A stretch of DNA of 64,000 nt from JALEFZ01 sp039817415. Lineage in GTDB: Bacteria > Bacteroidota > Bacteroidia > J057. Below the pieces are notes generated by a model. It worked only from the letters and a program-made list of their open reading frames with translations. It was not told the origin of the DNA and ran no database searches. The DNA is taken from contig JBCBVV010000015.1 in assembly GCA_039817415.1 (NCBI GenBank), positions 1-64,000 of the forward strand, written 5' to 3'. The number at the start of each line of letters is the position of its first letter. The first letter of the stretch is position 1. Below are positions 7,805 through 16,340 of this stretch, piece by piece. Made by a program: the position numbers and the translations under genes.

Positions 7805-8701
7805 ATGAACCAAAGCCTACTTGCTGAAACCTTTCTGTCAGAGTGGAGCGAACTAGCACGCCTAGTCCTCGCCTACATCCTGATTCGTTTTGTCTTTCGC
7901 TTCAGAATGTGGAGTGAAGGAGAAAAGCCTGCTGAACTCAAAGAGGTGGACGACCAGTTTAATCCAATAGATTTGGGACCGAGCGAAAAGCCAGAAAAGA
8001 TATGGACTTCAATCTGGTTTTATGTAGAAGCCTTAGCGTTTGCGGGACTTGGATATCTCTTACTGGGGAGGTATGGTATGGATACCCTTTGGATTCTTCC
8101 AGTATTGTTATTGGGGCATTTGATCATCGATGGTCTTAGGTTGATGATGCAGGAGAGACTGGATGAAAAATACCATGTCTACGTATTTGTACCAGAGCTG
8201 ATTTTGCACACCGTATTGCTCTTATGTGTTTGGGGAAGTGGGATGGAAAGAAGCCAGGAAATTATGGAAAGTGGCCTAGCCTTCGCTAGCAGACCGGAAG
8301 TATCTATGATTGCTTTAGGCTATTTTTTGGTATGGTTTCCCGCAGGCTATTTCATGCGATTGGTTACCATTCCATGGCAGAAACAACTGGGAAGTCCGAA
8401 GGGCTTGAGGAATGCAGGAAGATGGATTGGAATTCTTGAAAGGACGCTGGTAATTACTTTTATCCTCAACAATTCTGTATCCGCTATTGGTTTGTTGATT
8501 GCCGCGAAGTCAGTTTTGAGATTTGGGGAGATCAGGGACCATGAAAACCGTAAAGAAGCTGAATATATTCTGATCGGAACGTTATTGAGTTTCTCAATCG
8601 CCATTATCCTGGGCCTATGGATCAAGGCCGTCATTACAGGGGCTCACATTCCCATTGACGAAACGATAGGAGTGATGGAGAGTCCAACGATAGTAAAATA
8701 G
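7805..8701 (+). CDS. DUF3307-type integral membrane protein
   Basis: This 298-residue protein has about seven hydrophobic helices. The segment LLGHLIIDGLRL through ELILHTVLLL and the C-terminal GILERTLVI, AAKSVLRFGE and EYILIGTLLSFS stretches match the DUF3307 pattern as I recall it. A charged loop near residues 35-65 separates the first helix from the rest. It is 20 bp downstream of the satD-like gene and must share its promoter. The function of DUF3307 proteins is not known. A membrane partner or effector controlled by the SatD-like regulator is an inference from gene order only. Confidence 0.68.
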   Translation: MNQSLLAETFLSEWSELARLVLAYILIRFVFRFRMWSEGEKPAELKEVDDQFNPIDLGPSEKPEKIWTSIWFYVEALAFAGLGYLLLGRYGMDTLWILPVLLLGHLIIDGLRLMMQERLDEKYHVYVFVPELILHTVLLLCVWGSGMERSQEIMESGLAFASRPEVSMIALGYFLVWFPAGYFMRLVTIPWQKQLGSPKGLRNAGRWIGILERTLVITFILNNSVSAIGLLIAAKSVLRFGEIRDHENRKEAEYILIGTLLSFSIAIILGLWIKAVITGAHIPIDETIGVMESPTIVK

Positions 8702-8844
8702 AATACAGGAATCAAATCCTCCAACCATGAGCAGCATAAGAACAATTTCCCGTTAAACTTTCTCCTTCTTTTCCAGTGGCTTTCATCATAAGATTGGACC
8801 AATTAGAAGGATACTTGGCCTCCAAGGGAAAGAATCTTTAGGGA

Positions 8845-9807
8845 CTACCGATACCAGATAGAAAGGTCTCGATCAAGATGTTGTTCTAGTTTCTGAATGT
8901 CTGACATATATTTGTTCAGCAGAGTTTTCCTTTTTGCTGGATCAAGTTTGGGAGGTTTATTTTTCTTATGTCCTAGATTGATCAGGGTATCTCTTTGCTC
9001 TTTAGATTTGATAAACCAACGGATAGGTCGCTTTTCGATGGTAGCGCGATTGACCCATCGTAGTCCGAATTGAAGCAAGGGAGAATACACCTCATACGAG
9101 GGGTTATACACCTTGATTTCAGGTAAAAAATCCTTTAGCTCTAGGCCAAGAAAGTCATAGATCTCCTTCAAATGAGTGGGTGCATCCTGGATAAATTCTT
9201 CAAAAATCAGAACATGAAGATTTTCCTTTCCAAATTTCTCCACATAATCTTGAATCTGATCAGCATATAGACCAGAGTGGAAATACATGTAATTGTATTT
9301 ATATCCGCCTGTAAGCCATGGGTTGGGAAATTTAAGGCTTCGACGATTTTCTTCTAGGCTAATAGCTTTTTCAAAGGAACCAGCATATTCATAACCTTCT
9401 TGTACTTGCCAATTATAAAGGGAATATGCCCTGTCTGCAGGATTTCGGAGCATCACAACCAGTTTGGGGTCCTTAATCTGATTTTTTTGGCAAAAGGTCA
9501 AAATCTGCTCTGCAGTTCCAGGACAACTTAAATACATCGTTGAAGCCTCCCCAATTCTTTTGTGGGCAGATTGAGCATTCTGAAAAATTTTCAGGTAACG
9601 ACCTTCTTCCTTAGGACCTGGCCACTCTGGTGCGAAATAACCTGGCTCCTTGGGAATAGACATGAAAATTTCTGGGTGCTCATTCAGATATCCCCAAAGT
9701 GAGGATGTACCTGATTTAGCGGCCCCAATTATGAAAAAGTTGGGCTTATATACTCGCTCAAGCGAAGAGTCAGGGTTATTTGAGTTTTTTGCAGAAGAAA
9801 CTGGCAT
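8845..9807 (-). CDS. PAPS-dependent sulfotransferase
   Basis: This 320-residue protein has the 5'-phosphosulfate loop of sulfotransferases near the N-terminus (FFIIGAAKSGTSSLWGYLNEH). The 3'-phosphate-binding region (KLVVMLRNPADRAYSLYNWQ) lies near residue 120. KEPGYFAPE and VLIFEEF are also typical of the heparan N-/O-sulfotransferase-like branch. It probably moves sulfate from PAPS to a glycan or glycolipid. It lies 40 bp downstream of a polysaccharide flippase gene on the same strand, so a sulfated surface glycan is a reasonable inference. No PAPS-synthesis genes (cysD, cysN, cysC) are in the window. Confidence 0.85.
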   Translation of the reverse strand: MPVSSAKNSNNPDSSLERVYKPNFFIIGAAKSGTSSLWGYLNEHPEIFMSIPKEPGYFAPEWPGPKEEGRYLKIFQNAQSAHKRIGEASTMYLSCPGTAEQILTFCQKNQIKDPKLVVMLRNPADRAYSLYNWQVQEGYEYAGSFEKAISLEENRRSLKFPNPWLTGGYKYNYMYFHSGLYADQIQDYVEKFGKENLHVLIFEEFIQDAPTHLKEIYDFLGLELKDFLPEIKVYNPSYEVYSPLLQFGLRWVNRATIEKRPIRWFIKSKEQRDTLINLGHKKNKPPKLDPAKRKTLLNKYMSDIQKLEQHLDRDLSIWYR

Positions 9808-9847
9808 TCATTTTTGCTTTAGTTCCAGGGGGAGAACAATACAGGGG

Positions 9848-11218
9848 TTATTCATTCCAAATTCCCGTTGCCTTTCCGTTTATGACTTTGTAATACTGAA
9901 TAGGTCTCAAAATGAGTGAAACAATAATACTGACTGAAGTAGCCATGATAACTCCTGTCAGGCCTAATCCCATTTTTACTCCAAAAAGGTATGAGAGTGG
10001 GATATTGGCAACGATGCTAAATATTGCCGTATAAATCTGAAGTTTTAGTTTTCCAGTTCCATTAATAAACATGACAAAAATGGAATTGAAAGAAAACATC
10101 AATACATAAACTGCCATAACAGATGAAAGTAAGAAAGGCACTTTCACCTCATCCGTTCTAAGCCATACCCCATAAAACCAGTCTGAGATCAATAGCATAA
10201 AGGCTACTACCCCTACTAATACTAACCAAAGTTTGATCGATTTATTGATTGTGCGCTTAATCCAGTCAAATTCTCCTTTGGTATAAGCCTCAGTAATGGC
10301 TGACCAAAGGGGGGTAACCACCATTCCAAACAAAATTGGAATCATATTGAAATACTTATGCGCAATATTGTAAGGGGTAACTTCCTCTGGCCCAAAAAAC
10401 TGAGCAATGATCATACTGTCTGTTGCAAATAGGACAATTGCCGCCATTTGAATGATAAAAAACCTACTACCTAACCCTATAAGGTCAGGGAAATACTTCA
10501 TATTCACATGGGATATACTAGGACGATAGGCTTTGTAGTCTTTGTTGAAAAAGTATAAACTGGCAACACTCAATACCACGATTGGAGAGAGACTAAAGAC
10601 GAGACTGACCAGGAAAAGGGAACCGTCTGTGGTCCGTGTTAAGGTAAAAATCCCAGCCAAGGCAAGTGCATTACCCAGAAACTTAAAGACATTGTTGAAG
10701 GCTGGTCTTTGATCAGCCATCAGAATTTTTCCGAGTAACTGAAGGAAAAAACGAAGAAAGAATAGGAGAATGACAGCTAAGGTAACTTTTGATAGCTCAG
10801 CTGCTAAACTTGCAGGGGCATTGAAAACCTTATCCCAAGGAATAAATGAATGAACCAAAAGAAATATCACCGCTACCACAGACATGATGATACCCATAGA
10901 AGCATAAGTGGTGCTGACGTAAGTTTTTACAAGTTCGTGCTCTCCTTTGGCCTTTGATTGAGCAAATTTATTTCTCATTCCATTGCCTAATCCAATGTCG
11001 AAAAATTGGAAATACATCAAGATAGAAGTTACAGTTAGCCAAATGCCATACTGGACCTTATCCAAGTAATGTAGTGTAATAGGAACAATGACGAAGCCTA
11101 TAAGGATGTTACCTCCCTTGAAAAAAAGGGCGGCTAGAATATTTTTCTTGGCCCTAACACTTCTTTCATGTCCGCTATTGAGTAGAGAAAGTAATTTGCT
11201 TTTTAAAGCGCCAAGCAT
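9848..11218 (-). CDS. Polysaccharide flippase (Wzx/MOP superfamily)
   Basis: This 456-residue integral membrane protein has about 12-14 hydrophobic helices throughout. The first (NILAALFFKGGNILIGFVIVP) and the adjacent YGIWLTVTSILMYFQFFDIGLGNGMRNKFAQ loop are characteristic of oligosaccharide exporters of the MATE/MOP superfamily. It should move a lipid-linked glycan across the inner membrane. It is the first gene of a probable two-gene minus-strand unit with the sulfotransferase. No Wzy polymerase is in this window. Confidence 0.83.
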   Translation of the reverse strand: MLGALKSKLLSLLNSGHERSVRAKKNILAALFFKGGNILIGFVIVPITLHYLDKVQYGIWLTVTSILMYFQFFDIGLGNGMRNKFAQSKAKGEHELVKTYVSTTYASMGIIMSVVAVIFLLVHSFIPWDKVFNAPASLAAELSKVTLAVILLFFLRFFLQLLGKILMADQRPAFNNVFKFLGNALALAGIFTLTRTTDGSLFLVSLVFSLSPIVVLSVASLYFFNKDYKAYRPSISHVNMKYFPDLIGLGSRFFIIQMAAIVLFATDSMIIAQFFGPEEVTPYNIAHKYFNMIPILFGMVVTPLWSAITEAYTKGEFDWIKRTINKSIKLWLVLVGVVAFMLLISDWFYGVWLRTDEVKVPFLLSSVMAVYVLMFSFNSIFVMFINGTGKLKLQIYTAIFSIVANIPLSYLFGVKMGLGLTGVIMATSVSIIVSLILRPIQYYKVINGKATGIWNE

Positions 11219-11602
11219 GCACAGTAAAGATTAGGTGGATACAATAGTTGCCCGGTAATAATAGTTTTCCTTCGGGAATTAATCATGGAATGTTTGGCCA
11301 TAATCAATCATGAACCAATTCAAAAGTAAGCTAAAACACCTCTTGTATAGATGAACGTTACTTCAATGGCTATTAATTATATATAAGCCGTAAAAAAAAA
11401 TGACGGAACGGATGAACAAAAATGTATACTTATTTTAACGCCCTAATAATTAGGGAATTACATAAGGGAGGGGAAGTAAAATAAATTTTCTGCGAAAATA
11501 GATTAATTGAGTAGCAATAGGAAAATAACCATGGGTATGGCCCCCAATAGCCCAAATTAGGAATGTGTAATTAAACGGAAAGGTATACCGAAGGGCAAAA
11601 GC
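11219..11602. other. 384-bp intergenic region without a gene
   Basis: AT-rich sequence between two minus-strand genes. The only structure I see is a short palindrome, CCCTAA-TAA-TTAGGG (11441-11455). It resembles, but does not equal, the CCTAATTTTAGG palindromes near the suf operon and at 47581. No coding frame or RNA gene is supported. Confidence 0.6.
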
Positions 11603-11833
11603 TTAGTCTTTTACAACATGAAGCTGAGAAACAGGAAGAAATTCGCCACTCATAGTCTGGAATCTTTCATCTACCTCCTCGTTATCTTCCTCTACTTGAG
11701 CCTGAGACATACTTGTGGCATACTTAGCCAAGCTTTTTAAGTCCTGCTCTTGCGTACCCTTAAGATTGGTCTCTGTAGAGGGAAAGTTGAAGATGGTAAA
11801 TGCCATGATAAATACAAGCGCCAACAATTTCAT
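11603..11833 (-). CDS. Small secreted hypothetical protein
   Basis: This 76-residue protein has a hydrophobic N-terminal signal (MKLLALVFIMAFTIF) followed by a short acidic mature part with the run VEEDNEEVDERFQ. I recognise no domain. It stands alone between larger genes. Confidence 0.5.
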   Translation of the reverse strand: MKLLALVFIMAFTIFNFPSTETNLKGTQEQDLKSLAKYATSMSQAQVEEDNEEVDERFQTMSGEFLPVSQLHVVKD

Positions 11834-12095
11834 ATCTCCAGATTATAATTTGTAATAAAATACAAAAACCTTTTAAAAATGAAAAGTTCATTTTTATTGA
11901 TTGTTTCTTTCCTGATCAGAAATTTACATATATGCCAATTTCTTACGATTGATTTCTTTTTGAATTGACTGAAAAATGTTAGATAGTTGAATTTTGTTCG
12001 GGAATGATCAAGAAAGGAAGCTGCCTTGAAAATGTATCATGGAATTTTCATAAGTCCGATTAATTGTAGTATTTTTCTATAAGAATAAAGAAGAT

Positions 12096-13217
12096 ATGAC
12101 TACTACGAAAACGCTGATCATTGGAGCAGGTCCGGCTGGACTAGCGGTAGCTGGGAGATTGAGGAAGTTAGGAGAAGAATTTGAGGTAATAGAAGCTACT
12201 GATAAGATTGCTTACTCATGGCATAATCATTACCAACGCCTTTGTTTACATACGGTAAAGCAACTGTCTCATCTGCCGCATTTACCCTTTCCCGAAGATT
12301 ATCCACTATACGTTCCTAGGGAAGACTTGGTCAGATATTATGAAAGCTACGCTGCTGAATTTGATATCAAGCCTCACTTTGAGGAAATGGTTGCTCAAGT
12401 GGACAAGACAGAAAATGGTTTCCATATAAAAACCAGCAAAGGGAATGAGTTCCAAGCACAGCATATCGTAGTAGCCTCTGGAGTAAACAGAGTACCCAAT
12501 AGACCCTCATTTAAAGGCGAAGATGCTTTCAAAGGTGAGATGTCTCACAGCCGTTCGTATAAGAATACTGAACCTTTTGCAGGTAAAAAAGTCCTTGTTG
12601 TGGGAATGGGGAATACGGGAGCAGAAGTCGCCCTAGACTTAGCGGAGCATGACATAGAAGTATATCTTTCTATTCGCAGTCCGATAACGATCGTTCCAAG
12701 AGATGTCAATGGCCGACCCGTCCAAACAACGGCCAAGACACTGGCAAAGATCCCATTCGGAATAGGGGATTGGCTTGGGACCCAAATTCGAAAGCGAATC
12801 ATTGGCGACTTAAGACCTTATGGTGTACCCCTATCTACCAAACATCCCGCTGTTCAATTACGAGAAACAGGAAAGACTCCAGTGATCGATCTTGGTACAG
12901 TTGACTACATCAAAAATGGTAAAATCAAAGTAGTGCCAGACTTAGAAACCTTCACTGAAACGGGAGCAACCTTTGTTGACGGACGAGACATTGAACTGGA
13001 CAGCGTCATTCTGTGTACAGGGTATAGGGCCAAAATTCAGGATTTTATTCCTTGGATAGAGGGAAACTTGGATAAGTATGGTGTGCCAAAAGGACCTATT
13101 GGAGAAGGGGAATACAAAGGATTGTATTTCTGTGGCTTTGATAATTATAAGCTTGGAGGTATCCTAGGAACAATCTTTAACGATTCCGAGACGATTGCAT
13201 CCTCCATTAACGCATAA
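12096..13217 (+). CDS. Flavin-containing monooxygenase-like NAD(P)H/FAD oxidoreductase
   Basis: This 373-residue protein binds FAD at the N-terminus (LIIGAGPAGLAVAGRLR) and NAD(P)H through a second Rossmann motif near residue 170 (VLVVGMGNTGAEVALDLAEHD). HNHYQRLCLHT and FKGEMSHSRSYK place it with the YUCCA/FMO-like group B monooxygenases, with the FMO-type F-x-G-x-x-x-H-S motif between the two nucleotide sites. It ends with a flavin-interacting helix (CGFDNYKLGGILGTIFNDSETIA). The substrate is unknown. It is monocistronic and bounded by a terminator hairpin. Confidence 0.85.
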   Translation: MTTTKTLIIGAGPAGLAVAGRLRKLGEEFEVIEATDKIAYSWHNHYQRLCLHTVKQLSHLPHLPFPEDYPLYVPREDLVRYYESYAAEFDIKPHFEEMVAQVDKTENGFHIKTSKGNEFQAQHIVVASGVNRVPNRPSFKGEDAFKGEMSHSRSYKNTEPFAGKKVLVVGMGNTGAEVALDLAEHDIEVYLSIRSPITIVPRDVNGRPVQTTAKTLAKIPFGIGDWLGTQIRKRIIGDLRPYGVPLSTKHPAVQLRETGKTPVIDLGTVDYIKNGKIKVVPDLETFTETGATFVDGRDIELDSVILCTGYRAKIQDFIPWIEGNLDKYGVPKGPIGEGEYKGLYFCGFDNYKLGGILGTIFNDSETIASSINA

Positions 13218-13232
13218 TGTTTAGCAGCATAT

Positions 13233-13268
13233 AAAAAAAGGGCTATCACAAGATGGCCCTTTTTTTAT
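13233..13268. terminator. Bidirectional terminator between monooxygenase and sugar dehydrogenase genes
   Basis: AAAAAAGGGC and GGCCCTTTTTTT form the stem around a short loop, with A- and T-runs on either side. The hairpin can therefore stop transcription from both convergent genes. Confidence 0.8.
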
Positions 13269-13289
13269 GCTCGATTTCGATGCTCTGTC

Positions 13290-14747
13290 TTAGTTAAGTA
13301 CCGGCATGATTCTGTAGATTGCACCTGGGTTTTCTACTCCCACGTACATGTAGCCATCTCTACCCATCACCACTGATCTAACGCGACCAATGTTCTTCAG
13401 GATGATTTCTTCTTTGACCACCTTGTTGTCCTTCACCACAGATCGACTCACATAATTGAACCTAAGCGAACCTGACATAAGATCGCCCTTCCAGCCGGGA
13501 TATTTATCGCTGGTGATGACAGCCATTCCGCAAACCCCAATAGAGGGTGTCCAGTGAGATTCAGGCTGCTCCATTCCATCTTTTGCTGTAAGAGTGGTAA
13601 ACGTAGTCCCATTGTAATTGATACCATAGGATATGATAGGCCAACCAAAATTCAACCCTGGACGAATCATATTGATTTCGTCTCCTCCTCTTGGGCCATG
13701 CTCATTTTCCCAAAGGGTATTGGTTTCGGGATTATAGGCAAGGCCTTGAGGGTTTCTGTGCCCATAAGACCAAATGGAAGGAACAACATTCTCCTGCCCT
13801 ATAAATGGGTTATCTGACGGAATGCTACCATCATCATTCAATCTATGGATTTTACCTCCGTGTTTATCCAGACCTTGAGGGTTGATGTCTCTTTTACCAC
13901 GGTCGCCCATAGAAATGTACATATAACCATCATTGTCAAAGACAATTCTAGAACCAAAGTGGTAGGTGGTACCCCAGTAAGGCTTACCTTCAAAAACTTC
14001 TTCCACATCCACAAGCGCATCGTTTTGGAGCTTAGCTCTGATAACGGCTGTGGTAGCTTTCGCTCCCTGCGGTTTGGAAAAGGAAAGGAATAACCATCCA
14101 TTTTCTTCGTATTTAGGGTGAAGTTCAACGTCGAGTAATCCTCCTTGTCCTTGTGCTTTTACCTTAGGAGCATTGGCGATCTCGTGAAGCTTACCGCCTT
14201 TATCCATGCGAAAGAATTTTCCCCCCCGATCAGTAACTAACATATCACCTGAAGGCAGGAAGGCCATTCCCCATGGAATATCAAGACCCTCTTTGTCATA
14301 TACAATCGTGTCTAGTTCGACAGTTAGATCTTCTAGTTTGAATGTGTCTGTCTTTACTTCTTCCTCCTGAAAGGCATACTGGCGCTGGTATTCAATTCCA
14401 GTTAGGATATAGTCAACCAGTTCCTTGATTTCTTTGTCGGTAAAAGTAGTATCAAAGGAAGGCATACCTCCGTTTGGATAACCTACTTTGATGCTCTTGA
14501 ATAGATCCTCAGCCTCAGTTCCGTGCATCCACTTCCGGTCTACGAAAGCTTGCATTTCGCCCCCGTGACATCCCGAGCAATACTCCTTGTAATTCTTTCG
14601 AGCATCATCAAATTCTTGATTTTCCTCGAAATATGAAATAGGAGTTGTATCATCCTGCCATTTCTTACCATTGATCTGGGCACAAGCTAGAAACAAGAAA
14701 AGGGAAAGGATAGATAGGACTGGTAGTAAAAACCTGAATTTGTTCAT
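13290..14747 (-). CDS. Cytochrome c - PQQ-type sugar dehydrogenase lipoprotein
   Basis: This 485-residue lipoprotein has a lipobox FLAC near residue 21. A short class I cytochrome c domain follows: heme motif CSGCH near residues 57-61, and an axial Met likely in GGMPSF. A six-bladed propeller of the soluble glucose/aldose dehydrogenase (YliI/GDH-B) family starts near residue 165 at GLDIPWGMAFLPSGDMLVTDRGG. GSRIVFDNDGYMYISMGDRG, YGHRNPQGLAYNPET and ENEHGPRGGDEIN are typical of that family. It probably oxidises an aldose or related compound in the periplasm with PQQ and passes electrons to the fused heme. It is monocistronic. A TATATTTG -7 box lies at 14787-14794 on the minus strand. Confidence 0.87.
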   Translation of the reverse strand: MNKFRFLLPVLSILSLFLFLACAQINGKKWQDDTTPISYFEENQEFDDARKNYKEYCSGCHGGEMQAFVDRKWMHGTEAEDLFKSIKVGYPNGGMPSFDTTFTDKEIKELVDYILTGIEYQRQYAFQEEEVKTDTFKLEDLTVELDTIVYDKEGLDIPWGMAFLPSGDMLVTDRGGKFFRMDKGGKLHEIANAPKVKAQGQGGLLDVELHPKYEENGWLFLSFSKPQGAKATTAVIRAKLQNDALVDVEEVFEGKPYWGTTYHFGSRIVFDNDGYMYISMGDRGKRDINPQGLDKHGGKIHRLNDDGSIPSDNPFIGQENVVPSIWSYGHRNPQGLAYNPETNTLWENEHGPRGGDEINMIRPGLNFGWPIISYGINYNGTTFTTLTAKDGMEQPESHWTPSIGVCGMAVITSDKYPGWKGDLMSGSLRFNYVSRSVVKDNKVVKEEIILKNIGRVRSVVMGRDGYMYVGVENPGAIYRIMPVLN

Positions 14748-14860
14748 GTGAGTAGGTGGTCAGTATTATGCTATGCATTTGCGCTTCAAATATACAAGGA
14801 TTTGATAAAATGGAAGCGTGGGAAAAGATGCTATTCAATGAAAGTTGGCCCAGATGCAGG

Positions 14861-16171
14861 CTAGGGGAGAAGGAGTTTATGTGAAATAACTTGATCTCCT
14901 AGAATAATGAGAAGAAAGAATACCCCCTTCATTTCTTGTGGAATAAACATATCGAGCTGACCATGAGAAGGAGGTTGTGAACTAAGCATGAGGACTTGCC
15001 CCTTTAGGTTGAGAATTTCTACTTGCGTGGCCTCCGGAGGTAAGCCATCTAAATGGAGGTATTGGTCCAGAGGATCGTAGTGCCATCTTAATTTTGCTCG
15101 CTTCACACCTATGTCATTTCTAATCATAGTGGAGAATGAGCTATTCCCATCTTCTTGAACGATTCTCAACCTCAAGTAGGAGTGTGGTTCTAGTTGTTGA
15201 AGGCTGATGGTTTCATTCCATTGTAGTACTTGGGGATAAGCAATATGTATTCCTTGAGAAGAGACTTGTGTGAATAGCGTACCATCAGAACTGCCCTCCA
15301 AAATGAAAATGTAAGAAGAAGGATAAATGAATAAGGTGCTTGAAAAAATAGCATCATGTTGGTCCTGCCAAATATTTAGGGAGCCTATTTCGAGGTCTAA
15401 GGTCGAAATACAGGAACAATAGGTGATATTACTATCTAATGAACCGGGATGATTATCTACAAATGGTGAGGAGCCTGGAGGTGAACTGTCGCAAAAATCA
15501 ACAGCACCAATTAAACTATCTGCATAATTTATGGTAGAAGTTCCCGTAATATTGAAAACGACACAGCCATCACCAGAATTAGGACCTTTTACGGTTGAGT
15601 TGATTGTAAGGTTAGAGGTGTATACCAACCCCACATTTTCTGTACAATAAGTTCCAGAATTTTGGGTAAAACTATTACCCACCGTCAAGGAACCTTCATT
15701 ACGAATCTCTCCTTTAGCATTTAACGATTTACCTATGTTGATGGAATCTTGATTGCAAATGTCGACATCATCAGAGTTGATGTTTACATTATTCGTAACA
15801 GTGAGTAAGCCATAATTTGTAATGGAACCATTATCCATCACTAGATTTTTAAAATTGACAGTTCCATTGTTAATGAAAATGCCCTGCTTGAAATTTACTG
15901 GGTTAACATTAATAGTTCCATTGTTCACAATGGTCGCAGCAGGATCATTAACCGTTATTTTCCAGTTACCCGTTACAACTGCACCACTTTCAATACATAG
16001 CTTATCCGAACTAGAGTTCAGGGTGTAGGTTGGATTGTTGACTGCTCCGCTAATGGTGTAGGTACAACCTGATAGGCCATCATCCACATAGCAAGTGCTA
16101 CATTGTCCCATACTTGGCGTAGAACAATGTAAAAGAACGAAGCCTAATAAAAGTACCTTCAGGAAATGCAT
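14861..16171 (-). CDS. Secreted protein with repeat region and probable T9SS tail
   Basis: This 436-residue protein has a signal peptide ending near MGQCSTCYVD. Residues about 60-200 are rich in short Asn/Thr/Ile strand repeats (NNGTINVN, NNGTVNFKN, NYGLLTVTNN), which suggest a right-handed beta-helix. The last 70 residues (LHLDGLPPEATQVEILNLKGQVLMLS ... GVFFLLIILGDQVISHKLLLP) follow the shape of a type IX secretion C-terminal sorting domain, so export to the cell surface is likely. No catalytic motif is visible. Confidence 0.65.
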   Translation of the reverse strand: MHFLKVLLLGFVLLHCSTPSMGQCSTCYVDDGLSGCTYTISGAVNNPTYTLNSSSDKLCIESGAVVTGNWKITVNDPAATIVNNGTINVNPVNFKQGIFINNGTVNFKNLVMDNGSITNYGLLTVTNNVNINSDDVDICNQDSINIGKSLNAKGEIRNEGSLTVGNSFTQNSGTYCTENVGLVYTSNLTINSTVKGPNSGDGCVVFNITGTSTINYADSLIGAVDFCDSSPPGSSPFVDNHPGSLDSNITYCSCISTLDLEIGSLNIWQDQHDAIFSSTLFIYPSSYIFILEGSSDGTLFTQVSSQGIHIAYPQVLQWNETISLQQLEPHSYLRLRIVQEDGNSSFSTMIRNDIGVKRAKLRWHYDPLDQYLHLDGLPPEATQVEILNLKGQVLMLSSQPPSHGQLDMFIPQEMKGVFFLLIILGDQVISHKLLLP

Positions 16172-16284
16172 GTAGCGATTTATGGCTATATAAATGTCAC
16201 CAAAAAGGAAGGCAATTCCTTGACAAGTTGAGGGCTTGTATTACAATAGAAGAATTTTCCTAAAAAGTAAAATTTAGTGATTGG

Positions 16285-16320
16285 TCAAATAAAAAATGGC
16301 CGCGATTAGGCAGCCATTTT
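16285..16320 (-). terminator. Terminator of the suf operon
   Basis: GCCATTTT and AAAATGGC (16313-16320 and 16293-16300) form an 8-bp stem, followed on the minus strand by TTATTTG. It lies 20 bp beyond the sufS stop codon. Confidence 0.7.
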
Positions 16321-16340
16321 AATATCTTTTGAAGAGGAAT

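Noticed and set aside
8702..8844. Extra coding or degraded gene between the DUF3307 gene and the sulfotransferase
   Set aside because: No frame longer than a few dozen codons and no recognisable motif in either direction.
11441..11455. Palindrome CCCTAA-TAA-TTAGGG as a third copy of the suf-type operator
   Set aside because: Centre and flanks differ from CCTAATTTTAGG, and no promoter is recognisable next to it.
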